This document shows positions 38,140-46,090 of a stretch of DNA of 64,000 bases, piece after piece. Position 1 is the first letter of the stretch, and each line of letters starts with the position of its first letter. The position numbers were made by a program, and so were the translations under genes. The DNA lies in contig NZ_CP114588.1 of assembly GCF_027286325.1 (NCBI RefSeq), forward strand, positions 2,381,317 to 2,445,316. The letters run 5' to 3'. This stretch comes from Salinivibrio kushneri (GTDB lineage Bacteria; Pseudomonadota; Gammaproteobacteria; Enterobacterales; Vibrionaceae). The notes beneath the pieces were generated by a model. That model was not told where the DNA came from, ran no database searches, and saw nothing but the letters and a program-made list of their open reading frames with translations.

Positions 38140-38186
38140 ATCGCCCATTCAGTGGCATGATAGAAAGAGGCACGGCAGGAAGCGCA

Positions 38187-38864
38187 ATGAAACCAACCAA
38201 AGCACAAGAAGCCATGGCGCAGATTTGGGGCGCAATACTCACCCGACAACTCATACTGACAACCAATGCGCACGGCAATTATTCACTCACCGTCGCCAAC
38301 TTATGCGCGCAACTTGATTTAACCACAGCAACGGCGCGTGATGGCTTACATTTACTCGCCATGGCGGGACGCATCAGCTACCAACCCCACCTTGGGTACC
38401 AGTTAATGCCCTTAAGCCAGACAGACTGGCAACCTCTCGCAACAGGCATACAAGCAATGGTTGGCGCTTTCATGGATAGGCTGCCGCCTCGGTTAGATGA
38501 GCCGACCTCATTGGCCATGCTGGGTTTACTGCACAGCCTACAGCATCTGCCAGCCAAGGATTATCGTGACGTCGCGGCCGTGGCGCATTGGCATCAGCAG
38601 CTTCATTATACGCTCTTTGCCGGGATCAACCCGTATCTCGCAGACGCGATACAGCCGCTTGTCGCCCAGCATTTACGCTACCTCACTCATCCCGATATCG
38701 GCTTTGAATTCGCATCCAGTTGGCAGCGCTTAATACCAGTATTACGCGGGCTTGTCTCCGCACGCCCGCAAGCCCATAGCCAGAGCTATCAACGCTATTG
38801 GCAGGAGATAAACACCTTGATATCGCAAAGGCTCAACGCCCTTACCAGTGGACAATTTCTTTGA
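38187..38864 (+). CDS. GntR-like transcriptional regulator (FCD-type architecture)
   Basis: The 225-residue protein looks like a helix-turn-helix regulator. Residues 1-75 form a winged helix with LTVANLCAQLDLTTATARDG as a helix-turn-helix and GRISYQPHLGYQLMPL as wing, a pattern typical of GntR/FadR regulators. Residues 80-225 are helical with scattered His/Asp that could form an FCD-type ligand pocket (AHWHQQLHYTLFAGINPY), though the family match is not strong. ATG 38187 has AGGAAG six bases upstream. An ATG 30 bases earlier (38157) is less well served. The gene sits alone after the pykF terminator; its target and ligand are unknown. Confidence 0.65.
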   Translation: MKPTKAQEAMAQIWGAILTRQLILTTNAHGNYSLTVANLCAQLDLTTATARDGLHLLAMAGRISYQPHLGYQLMPLSQTDWQPLATGIQAMVGAFMDRLPPRLDEPTSLAMLGLLHSLQHLPAKDYRDVAAVAHWHQQLHYTLFAGINPYLADAIQPLVAQHLRYLTHPDIGFEFASSWQRLIPVLRGLVSARPQAHSQSYQRYWQEINTLISQRLNALTSGQFL

Positions 38865-38997
38865 AGTGGGTTTTTATCAATACCGCTAAGGGTACCAAAT
38901 AGATGGCACTAAACTTGACGGCCATTACCGCCAACGTCAGGGTGGTCACTCGTACTAAGCACTTATTGATTGTTTGTAGTAAAGGGTGATTCATCAT
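38842..38997 (-). CDS. Possible small membrane protein (51 aa)
   Basis: A minus-strand frame of 51 codons runs from ATG 38997 (or the adjacent ATG 38994) to TAA at 38842. The product has a hydrophilic start (MMNHPLLQTINKCLVRV), one clear hydrophobic helix (TLTLAVMAVKFSAIYLVPLA) and a short charged tail (IKTHFKEIVHW), which is the layout of a single-span small membrane protein. It overlaps the 3' end of the converging GntR-like gene by 23 bases. There is no good Shine-Dalgarno sequence, and I do not recognise the family. Confidence 0.35.
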   Translation of the reverse strand: MMNHPLLQTINKCLVRVTTLTLAVMAVKFSAIYLVPLAVLIKTHFKEIVHW

Positions 38998-39146
38998 ATT
39001 TCAGTCTAAAGCGAGAAGTCTGTTCAAAAATCAGGCAATAGTTTACAAATTAATCAATAAATCGCAAGCGCCAATCACGCCTGTTATTATCCCACACGAA
39101 CAGGCGGCGACTAAGCTGCTGATTTAGTGTGACTGCAGAGAGCAAG

Positions 39147-40103
39147 ATGACAAAAGCATTGACCATTTTGGATATCGCCCGCTTAGCCGGGGTGGGGAAA
39201 TCGACCGTATCGCGTGTGTTAAACGATGATCCACGGGTCAAAGATAGTACGCGCGAAAAGATACAAGCGGTGATTGACCAGCACGGCTTTATGCCCTCTA
39301 AGTCCGCACGTGCGATGCGCGCCCAGCGCAGTGGCGTTGTGGGTGTGATCGTGGCCAAGCTCAGTTCCAACTCAGAGAACACCGCACTGACGGGTCTGCT
39401 CAATACCTTATATGCTAAAGGCTATGACGCGGCCATCATGGAAAGCCAATTCTCACAACAAAAAGCACAAGCCCACCTGGATGTGTTAAAGCGCCGTAAT
39501 GTGGATGGGATTATCTTTTTTGGTTTTTCTGGCTGTGATCTCAACGCGCTAGCCCCCTTCGCCCCCAACTGTGTCGTGCTCGCCGTCGATAGTGATCAAT
39601 ATATTAGTGTCAGCTACGACAACCAGGGCGCGGTCGCACAGGTGATGGACCACTTTTATCATCAAGGATGCCGTCATATTGCCTTCTTGGGGATTGATGA
39701 GCGCGATGAAACCACCGGCCTCGCCCGTTCTGGTGCTTATCAACGTTTCTGCCAAACCCACCAACTTTCACCACAATTATACCGCTGTGAGATGAGCTTA
39801 CATGCCGCCTATGACGCCACCGATGTCCTCATTAACCCGCATACTGATGCCATTGTCTGCGCCTCCGACACCCTCGCTCTGGGGGTCGCAAAACGCCTAC
39901 AAACACTTGGTCGAGAAGATATCGCCATTGGCGGCATAGGCAATCACGACATGCTACGCTTTATGTTTCCACGCGCCGTAAGTGTGGAGCTAGGTTACCA
40001 TCAAGCAGGGCAACATGCGGCCGACTTGCTACTTAAGCAGCTGGATGACGACGATCCCGTGGTTAGCCACTGGACACAACCTTGCCACCTGGTGACACCC
40101 TAA
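39147..40103 (+). CDS. treR: Trehalose operon repressor TreR
   Basis: TreR is a LacI-family repressor that is relieved by trehalose 6-phosphate. The 318-residue protein has the N-terminal helix-turn-helix LTILDIARLAGVGKSTVSRV and the hinge region SARAMRAQRSGVVGVIVAKL. The periplasmic-binding-protein-like effector domain includes ESQFSQQKAQAHLDVLKRRN and GIIFFGFSG, both close to E. coli TreR. ATG 39147 is the conserved start; an in-frame GTG at 39129 is less likely. It precedes treB by 151 bases on the same strand, and two operators in that gap match the expected TreR site. Confidence 0.93.
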   Translation: MTKALTILDIARLAGVGKSTVSRVLNDDPRVKDSTREKIQAVIDQHGFMPSKSARAMRAQRSGVVGVIVAKLSSNSENTALTGLLNTLYAKGYDAAIMESQFSQQKAQAHLDVLKRRNVDGIIFFGFSGCDLNALAPFAPNCVVLAVDSDQYISVSYDNQGAVAQVMDHFYHQGCRHIAFLGIDERDETTGLARSGAYQRFCQTHQLSPQLYRCEMSLHAAYDATDVLINPHTDAIVCASDTLALGVAKRLQTLGREDIAIGGIGNHDMLRFMFPRAVSVELGYHQAGQHAADLLLKQLDDDDPVVSHWTQPCHLVTP

Positions 40104-40144
40104 CCTGCAACCAACACCAAAAATCAGGCAGTTACAAATTTCTG

Positions 40145-40160
40145 TGTGATGGTTTTCAAA
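40145..40160 (+). promoter_or_regulatory. Candidate CRP-cAMP site of treBC
   Basis: TGTGATGGTTTTCAAA agrees with TGTGA-N6-TCACA at nine of ten defined positions. It lies just upstream of the first TreR operator, the place expected for catabolite activation of a PTS operon. Confidence 0.55.
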
Positions 40161-40163
40161 CAA

Positions 40164-40177
40164 TGGGAACGATTCCA
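40164..40177 (+). promoter_or_regulatory. TreR operator 1
   Basis: TGGGAACGATTCCA is a near-palindrome of the LacI-family type, with the central CG typical of this family. It closely resembles the E. coli TreR site core GGGAACGTTCCC. Confidence 0.75.
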
Positions 40178-40209
40178 CTGATAATTGGATTAGTACGATC
40201 CATAATCAG

Positions 40210-40223
40210 TGGGAACGTTACCA
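40210..40223 (+). promoter_or_regulatory. TreR operator 2
   Basis: TGGGAACGTTACCA repeats the operator motif 46 bases downstream of operator 1 and 32 bases before the treB start. The two sites flank CATAAT (40201-40206), a plausible -10 element, so the promoter would be bracketed by repressor. Confidence 0.75.
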
Positions 40224-40254
40224 ATGAATACCCTACAGCAATACAGGATTGCTT

Positions 40255-41673
40255 ATGAGCCAGATAGATAAAAAAGCCATTGACCAATTGGTCACTCATA
40301 TTGGCGGCAAAGACAACATTGCAACCGTTAGCCACTGCCTCACCCGTTTACGATTCGTGCTAAACGATCCGGAAAAAGCGGACGTGGCCGCGATTGAAGC
40401 GCTCCCCATGGTCAAAGGCTGCTTTACCAGCGCCGGTCAATTTCAGGTGGTGATTGGCACCAATGTCGACCAGGTGTATGCCCTACTAGAAGAACAAACC
40501 GGGGTGGAAGGCCAGTCAAAAGATGAGGCCAAACAAGCCGCGCGCCAAAACATGAGCCTGACTGAGCGTGCCATCTCACACCTCGCGGAAATTTTTGTTC
40601 CCCTTCTCCCCGCGATTATCACCGGTGGTCTAATCCTCGGCTTCCGTAATGTGATCGGCGATATCCGCATGTTCGATGGCAAAACCCTGACCGAAATCAG
40701 TGAGTTTTGGGCCACCGCTCACGGCTTTTTATGGCTGCTTGGCGAAGCCATCTTCCACTTCCTGCCTGTCGGTGTATGTTGGGCGACGGTGAGAAAAATG
40801 GGTGGCACCCCCATTTTGGGTATCGTGCTCGGTATTACCCTGGTATCGCCCCAGTTGATGAACGCTTACCTTATCGGTAAAGAAATGCCTGAAGTGTGGG
40901 ACTTTGGCTGGTTCTCAATTGAAAAAGTCGGCTACCAAGCGCAGGTGATCCCAGCGATGTTCGCCGGTATGGCGTTGGCATTTATTGAAACCCAGTTAAA
41001 ACGCATTATTCCAGATTACCTTTATCTTGTGGTGGTGCCGTTTGTCGCGCTGCTCACCTCAGTGGTACTGGCACACACCCTTATCGGCCCCTTTGGCCGC
41101 GAGATCGGTAATGGCGTCGCCTTCTTGGCTCGCACAGCGATGACCGGTGATTTCGCCTTTATCGGTGCAGCGCTATTTGGCTTCCTCTATGCACCTTTGG
41201 TGATTACCGGTGTTCACCACACCACCAACGCCGTGGACTTGCAGCTGATGCAGGAAATGGGCGGTACGCCTATTTGGCCGCTGATTGCTCTGTCCAACAT
41301 TGCACAAGCCTCGGCGGTGGTTGGCATTATTTGGGTCAGCAAGAAAGAAAACGAACGTGAAATCTCTGTGCCCGCGGCGATTTCCGCCTACCTTGGCGTG
41401 ACAGAGCCGGCTATGTACGGGATTAACCTACGTTACAAATTCCCCATGCTGTGCGCGATGGTTGGCTCAGCGCTGGCCGCCATTGTGTGTGGTCTTTCCG
41501 GCGTGATGGCCAACGGCATTGGTGTCGGGGGTCTACCAGGTATCTTATCTATTCAGCCACAATTCTGGGGTGTTTACGCGGTCGCGATGTTAATTGCCAT
41601 CTTAGTGCCAATCGCACTCACCGCCTTTATGTATCGCCGCCAGGCCAGCAAAGGCAAATTGGCGGTCGTCTAA
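40255..41673 (+). CDS. treB: PTS trehalose-specific EIIBC component
   Basis: TreB imports trehalose and phosphorylates it to trehalose 6-phosphate. The 472-residue protein has an N-terminal EIIB domain with the phosphorylated cysteine Cys28 in SHCLTRLRF, then a ten-segment EIIC membrane domain (PLLPAIITGGLILGFRN, HHTTNAVDLQLMQEMGG). There is no EIIA domain, so it must take phosphate from a separate glucose-type EIIA (Crr), as in E. coli. ATG 40255 has AGGA at proper spacing; a TTG two codons earlier is not needed. A terminator hairpin sits between it and treC. Confidence 0.96.
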   Translation: MSQIDKKAIDQLVTHIGGKDNIATVSHCLTRLRFVLNDPEKADVAAIEALPMVKGCFTSAGQFQVVIGTNVDQVYALLEEQTGVEGQSKDEAKQAARQNMSLTERAISHLAEIFVPLLPAIITGGLILGFRNVIGDIRMFDGKTLTEISEFWATAHGFLWLLGEAIFHFLPVGVCWATVRKMGGTPILGIVLGITLVSPQLMNAYLIGKEMPEVWDFGWFSIEKVGYQAQVIPAMFAGMALAFIETQLKRIIPDYLYLVVVPFVALLTSVVLAHTLIGPFGREIGNGVAFLARTAMTGDFAFIGAALFGFLYAPLVITGVHHTTNAVDLQLMQEMGGTPIWPLIALSNIAQASAVVGIIWVSKKENEREISVPAAISAYLGVTEPAMYGINLRYKFPMLCAMVGSALAAIVCGLSGVMANGIGVGGLPGILSIQPQFWGVYAVAMLIAILVPIALTAFMYRRQASKGKLAVV

Positions 41674-41687
41674 TTCCCATTCTGTCT

Positions 41688-41714
41688 GCGGGGAGTGTGC
41701 TCCCCGCTTTTTTT
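41688..41714 (+). terminator. Intra-operon terminator between treB and treC
   Basis: GCGGGGAG (41688-41695), loop TGTG, CTCCCCGC (41700-41707) form a perfect 8-bp G+C stem followed by seven T. It looks fully functional yet lies in the 59-base gap of an operon, so it should reduce treC relative to treB. Confidence 0.9.
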
Positions 41715-41732
41715 AGCGTTAAGAGAGACATT

Positions 41733-43397
41733 ATGCACGCACATCCCTGGTGGAAAACGGCCACCATTTATCAGATTTATCCAAAAAGCTTCCGTGATAC
41801 CACACGAACAGGGACAGGTGATCTGCCAGGCATTATCGAAAAGCTGGACTACTTTTCGGCCTTGGGCATCGACGCGTTATGGCTAACCCCCATTTATGTA
41901 TCGCCACAAGTCGATAATGGCTACGACATTGCCGACTATTACGCGATTGACCCTAGCCTAGGCACCATGGACGACTTCGACACCCTGCTCGCCGAGGCGC
42001 ACAAACGTGATATCCGTATCATCATGGATATTGTGATTAACCATACCTCAACCGAGCATCCTTGGTTTCAATCGGCGCTTGCCAGCAAAGACAGCCCCTA
42101 TCGCGATTACTACATCTGGAAAGATCCGGTTAACGGTGGTGCCCCAAACAACTGGCAATCAAAATTTGGCGGTAGCGCTTGGCAATGGCATGAACCGACC
42201 GGCCAGTATTACCTCCACTTATTTGCCACCGAACAGGCCGATCTTAACTGGGAAAACCCTGAGGTGCGGGCAGCCGTCAAAGACGTAATGGCCTTTTGGG
42301 CCGAGAAAGGCGTGGATGGCTTTCGACTCGATGTGATCAATTTGATCTCGAAAGATCAGTCCTTTCCCAACGATCATCAAGGCGATGGTCGCCGTTTTTA
42401 TACCGATGGCCCCCGCGTCCACGAATACTTGCAAGAGATCAGCCGGGATATTTTTCAGCATTACGGCAGCGTCACCGTGGGCGAGATGTCTTCGACTACC
42501 TTAGAGCACTGTCAGCAATACTCCGCGCCGGATGGCAAAGAGCTCTCCATGGTGTTTAACTTCCACCACTTAAAAGTCGATTATCCGGGCGGCGAGAAGT
42601 GGCGACTGGCGCCGTTTGACTTCTTGGCCCTAAAACAGCTTTTCCGCACTTGGCAACACGGCCTGCATAATCAAGGTTGGGGCGCACTGTTTTGGTGTAA
42701 CCACGACCAGCCGCGTGTAGTCAGCCGCTTTGGTGATGACCGCCACTATCGGGTTGTCTCCGCCAAAATGCTTGCCACCGCGATTCATATGCAGCAAGGC
42801 ACGCCTTACGTGTATCAAGGGGAAGAAATTGGCATGACCAACCCTGGCTATCAGCGTATCGATGACTATCAAGACGTTGAGAGTCGCAACATGCACCGTC
42901 TGTTGTGCGACCAAGGCATGCCAGAAGGGGAAGTGCTGGCCATTCTGGCGGCACGCTCGCGCGATAATTCACGCACGCCTATGCAGTGGGACAGTTCAGC
43001 AAACGCCGGTTTTACCAAAGGCACACCGTGGCTCAAGCCTGCGCCTAATTATGTTGACGTCAATGTCGACACCGCACTGGCGGATAAAAACTCGGTGTTC
43101 TATCACTACAAAAAGCTGATTTCCCTGCGTAAAACCTTACCCGTGATCCGTGAAGGCGATTATCAGGACTTGCTGCCTGACCACCCGCAGCTGCTCGCGT
43201 ATCGCCGCGATAATGGCGACAGCCAACTGGTGGTAGTATGTAACTTTTATGGCGAATCGGTCACAGCGACCCTACCTATCGCGCCTGCCCCGAACGCAGA
43301 CGTGGTGAGCCATAATTACCCAGAAGCCAAGCCGTTGATGCCAGAAATGCAATTGGCACCCTATGAAGCCTTGGTGTACTTGATTAACCCTGCGTAA
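41733..43397 (+). CDS. treC: Trehalose-6-phosphate hydrolase
   Basis: TreC cleaves trehalose 6-phosphate to glucose and glucose 6-phosphate in the cytosol. The 554-residue protein is a GH13 alpha-amylase-type enzyme, starting HPWWKTATIYQIYPKSFRDT. It has the four conserved regions: DIVINHTS, DGFRLDVINLI (nucleophile Asp), VGEMSS (acid/base Glu) and CNHDQPR (transition-state Asp). ATG 41733 is preceded by AAGAGAG and aligns with family N termini; the frame extends back into treB in a different register. Expression probably depends on read-through of the preceding terminator. Confidence 0.96.
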   Translation: MHAHPWWKTATIYQIYPKSFRDTTRTGTGDLPGIIEKLDYFSALGIDALWLTPIYVSPQVDNGYDIADYYAIDPSLGTMDDFDTLLAEAHKRDIRIIMDIVINHTSTEHPWFQSALASKDSPYRDYYIWKDPVNGGAPNNWQSKFGGSAWQWHEPTGQYYLHLFATEQADLNWENPEVRAAVKDVMAFWAEKGVDGFRLDVINLISKDQSFPNDHQGDGRRFYTDGPRVHEYLQEISRDIFQHYGSVTVGEMSSTTLEHCQQYSAPDGKELSMVFNFHHLKVDYPGGEKWRLAPFDFLALKQLFRTWQHGLHNQGWGALFWCNHDQPRVVSRFGDDRHYRVVSAKMLATAIHMQQGTPYVYQGEEIGMTNPGYQRIDDYQDVESRNMHRLLCDQGMPEGEVLAILAARSRDNSRTPMQWDSSANAGFTKGTPWLKPAPNYVDVNVDTALADKNSVFYHYKKLISLRKTLPVIREGDYQDLLPDHPQLLAYRRDNGDSQLVVVCNFYGESVTATLPIAPAPNADVVSHNYPEAKPLMPEMQLAPYEALVYLINPA

Positions 43398-43403
43398 TCC
43401 ACA

Positions 43404-43433
43404 AAAAATGGCACGCCTTGGCGTGCCATTTTT
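43404..43433. terminator. Bidirectional terminator between treC and ilvH
   Basis: AAAAATGGCACGC and GCGTGCCATTTTT form a 13-bp perfect stem around loop CTTG (43417-43420), with A-run and T-run on opposite sides, between convergent genes. Confidence 0.92.
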
Positions 43434-43456
43434 GCTAACACAAAGAGTTGCTTTGG

Positions 43457-43954
43457 CTACTGACGCAACGCTCGCTCGCCGCGTGCAATGCCCACCACGC
43501 CACTGCGTGCAACTTCAATGATCTCGGTAATTTCACCCACCGCGCGAATAAAGGCATCCAACTTGTCACTGTCGCCCGTTAACTGCACGGTGTAGAGCGA
43601 GTTCGTGACATCTACTATCTGCCCTCGGAAAATATCAGCGGTGCGTTTTACCTCCGCGCGGGCAAAGCCACTGGCTTTCACTTTCACCAACGCCAGTTCA
43701 CGCTCAATGTGATCACTCTCGGTCACATTGCTCACTTTCAGCACATCAATCAGCTTGTGCAGGTGCTTTTCGATTTGCTCGCGGTCAGCGTCGCTGACCA
43801 CTGACGTGGTGATATTTAAGCGCGACAAGGTCGCATCATCGGTGGGTGACACCGTCAGTGATTCAATGTTGTAGCCACGCTGAGAGAATAAGCCCACCAC
43901 GCGCGACAAGGCACCGGGCTCGTTTTCCATTAAAACCGATACAATACTGCGCAT
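43457..43954 (-). CDS. ilvH: Acetolactate synthase III small regulatory subunit
   Basis: IlvH activates IlvI and gives valine feedback inhibition in branched-chain amino acid synthesis. The 165-residue protein has an N-terminal ACT domain (SVLMENEPGALSRVVGLFSQ, SLTVSPTDD) and a C-terminal domain with DIFRGQIVDV and EIIEVARSGVVGI. ATG 43954 overlaps the ilvI stop by one base (TAATG) and has GGAGAG upstream, which fixes the start; the frame runs nine codons further upstream. Valine-contact residues in the ACT domain look conventional. Confidence 0.95.
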   Translation of the reverse strand: MRSIVSVLMENEPGALSRVVGLFSQRGYNIESLTVSPTDDATLSRLNITTSVVSDADREQIEKHLHKLIDVLKVSNVTESDHIERELALVKVKASGFARAEVKRTADIFRGQIVDVTNSLYTVQLTGDSDKLDAFIRAVGEITEIIEVARSGVVGIARGERALRQ

Positions 43955-45672
43955 TAGGTTCTCTCCGTTTTGCTCAACCACATTTCATTCATCGCCCCAC
44001 CGCGTACCTGCATCGGATACACGTGCTCGGTCTCATCAACATTGATATCGACAAACACTAAGCGATCTTTCATCGCCAGCGCCTTTTCTAAGCCCGCTTC
44101 TAGCTCGGAAGGATGATTGATGCGCATCCCCACATGACCATAGGCCTCCGTGATCGCAGCAAAGTCCGGCACCGAGTCCATATACGAGTGCGAATGGCGG
44201 CCTTGATAAATCATATCCTGCCATTGTTTCACCATCCCGAGGAAACGGTTGTTGAGGTTAACGATCACCACCGGGATATCATATTGCAGTGCGGTGGAGA
44301 GCTCCTGAATATTCATTTGAATACTGCCATCACCGGTGACACATACCACCTGTGCGTCCGGCAGCGCGAACTTGACTCCCATGGCGGCAGGTAGCCCAAA
44401 GCCCATGGTGCCCAAGCCGCCGGAGTTAATCCAACGACGTGGTTTATCAAACGGATAATAGAGTGCGGCAAACATTTGGTGCTGGCCGACATCTGAGGTC
44501 ACATACGCCTCGCCATGGGTGAGGCGATACAAGGTTTCAATCACTTGCTGGGGTTTAATCCGCTCAGGATCGGCGACATATTGCAAGCATTGGCGCTCAC
44601 GCCAAATCTGAATATTGTGCCACCAGGTGCTGATCGCATCGCTGTCGTTATTGCCACCTTGCTCCACTAGCAATTTGAGCATGCTATTTAATACCGCATC
44701 CGCCGAGCCGACGATGGGAATATCTGCGGCCACGGTTTTAGAGATGCTGGAAGGATCCACATCAATGTGCATGATGGTGGCATCGGGGCAGTATTTTTCT
44801 AAGTTGTTGGTGGTGCGATCGTCAAAACGGACACCAATACCAAAAATGAGATCGGCTTGGTGCATCGCCATGTTCGCTTCGTAGGTGCCGTGCATGCCCA
44901 GCATCCCTAGTGAGTGTTCATGGGTGCCGGGAAACGCGCCCAGCCCCATCAAGGTGCTGACTACCGGAATGTTTAGGCTTTCTGATAATTGGCGGATTTG
45001 CTCGCCGCAGTCGGCCATGATGGCACCGCCACCGACATACAGCACTGGCTTTTTCGCTGCCAGTAGCGCTTTTAAGCCACGTTTGATCTGCCCTTTGTGT
45101 CCCGAAGTCGTCGGGTTATAAGAGCGCATACGCACACTGTCTGGGTACTGATAAGGATGCTTTTGCGCCGGGTTCAGCATGTCTTTGGGGATGTCCACCA
45201 CCACAGGACCGGGACGTCCTGTCGCAGCAAGATAAAAAGCTTTTTTTACAATATTGGGAATATCTTCGGCACGCTGGACTAAAAAGCTGTGTTTGACCAC
45301 TGGGCGGGAGATCCCCACCATGTCGCATTCTTGGAAGGCATCATTGCCAATCAGGCCGCTCATGACTTGGCCAGAAAAAACCACCATGGGGATCGAGTCC
45401 ATGTACGCGGTGGCAATACCGGTAATCGCATTGGTTGCCCCTGGGCCTGAAGTGACTAGCACCACCCCCACTTCACCCGTGGCACGTGCGTAACCATCAG
45501 CCATGTGCACGGCGGCTTGTTCGTGGCGCACCAACACATGGTCGATATCACTTTTTTCGTGTAATGCGTCGTAAATATCCAGCACCGACCCGCCTGGATA
45601 GCCAAAAATATGTTTTACGCCTTGATCGATCATGGATCGCACGATCATCTCGGCACCGGATAACATTTCCAC
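43954..45672 (-). CDS. ilvI: Acetolactate synthase III large catalytic subunit
   Basis: IlvI is the thiamine-diphosphate enzyme that condenses two pyruvates, or pyruvate and 2-oxobutyrate, committing carbon to valine, leucine and isoleucine. The 572-residue protein carries [18 protein letters not shown] with the catalytic glutamate, [17 protein letters not shown], and the thiamine-diphosphate motif [16 protein letters not shown] through [13 protein letters not shown] start at GTG 45672, which has AGGGAGG six bases upstream and yields [13 protein letters not shown] as in E. coli; an ATG seven codons upstream lies before the binding site. It forms an operon with ilvH; the product feeds leuABCD further along. 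Confidence 0.96.
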   Translation of the reverse strand: MEMLSGAEMIVRSMIDQGVKHIFGYPGGSVLDIYDALHEKSDIDHVLVRHEQAAVHMADGYARATGEVGVVLVTSGPGATNAITGIATAYMDSIPMVVFSGQVMSGLIGNDAFQECDMVGISRPVVKHSFLVQRAEDIPNIVKKAFYLAATGRPGPVVVDIPKDMLNPAQKHPYQYPDSVRMRSYNPTTSGHKGQIKRGLKALLAAKKPVLYVGGGAIMADCGEQIRQLSESLNIPVVSTLMGLGAFPGTHEHSLGMLGMHGTYEANMAMHQADLIFGIGVRFDDRTTNNLEKYCPDATIMHIDVDPSSISKTVAADIPIVGSADAVLNSMLKLLVEQGGNNDSDAISTWWHNIQIWRERQCLQYVADPERIKPQQVIETLYRLTHGEAYVTSDVGQHQMFAALYYPFDKPRRWINSGGLGTMGFGLPAAMGVKFALPDAQVVCVTGDGSIQMNIQELSTALQYDIPVVIVNLNNRFLGMVKQWQDMIYQGRHSHSYMDSVPDFAAITEAYGHVGMRINHPSELEAGLEKALAMKDRLVFVDINVDETEHVYPMQVRGGAMNEMWLSKTERT

Positions 45673-46090
45673 TCTACGCCTCCCTGTTCGCATAGTTAGG
45701 ACTTACTTTTAGCCTAATCTTGCCCCTTACTCTTGGATGTACTGGTGGTCACTCACCACGCGGGCATCTATACCAAATACTGGCGGTAAGGCGGCGTTAG
45801 ATTGTCACTTGGCTTGCTTCGGATGAAGCTGCAATCAATGTAACGTTTTATTTGCAAAACTGTCTATTAGCTAACCAGTATTTACATTTTTAATCTAAAT
45901 GTTGAGTGAATGTTGCTGGTTTACGCTGATCACGGGGCAGAAAATTGGAAATATCCACTATAAAATCGCCACTTTGCCAGATTTGCTATCCAGGCGTGGG
46001 AAGGGAAAAGGAGGAAAAGGCATAAAAATAACGGAAACAAAGGAAGATTCTCAGCCATGAGAAATCTTCCCCCGCTTTAACGCACCACGA
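45673..46090. other. Intergenic region upstream of ilvIH
   Basis: This 418-base gap separates the ilvI start (reading left) from the 3' end of the acyl-CoA synthetase gene. I see no gene. The part at 45840-45920 is AT-rich with several short A/T tracts, which would suit Lrp-type control of ilvIH, but no individual site can be called. There is no leader peptide or attenuator like the one before leuA. No intrinsic terminator is visible for the acyl-CoA synthetase gene. Confidence 0.5.
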
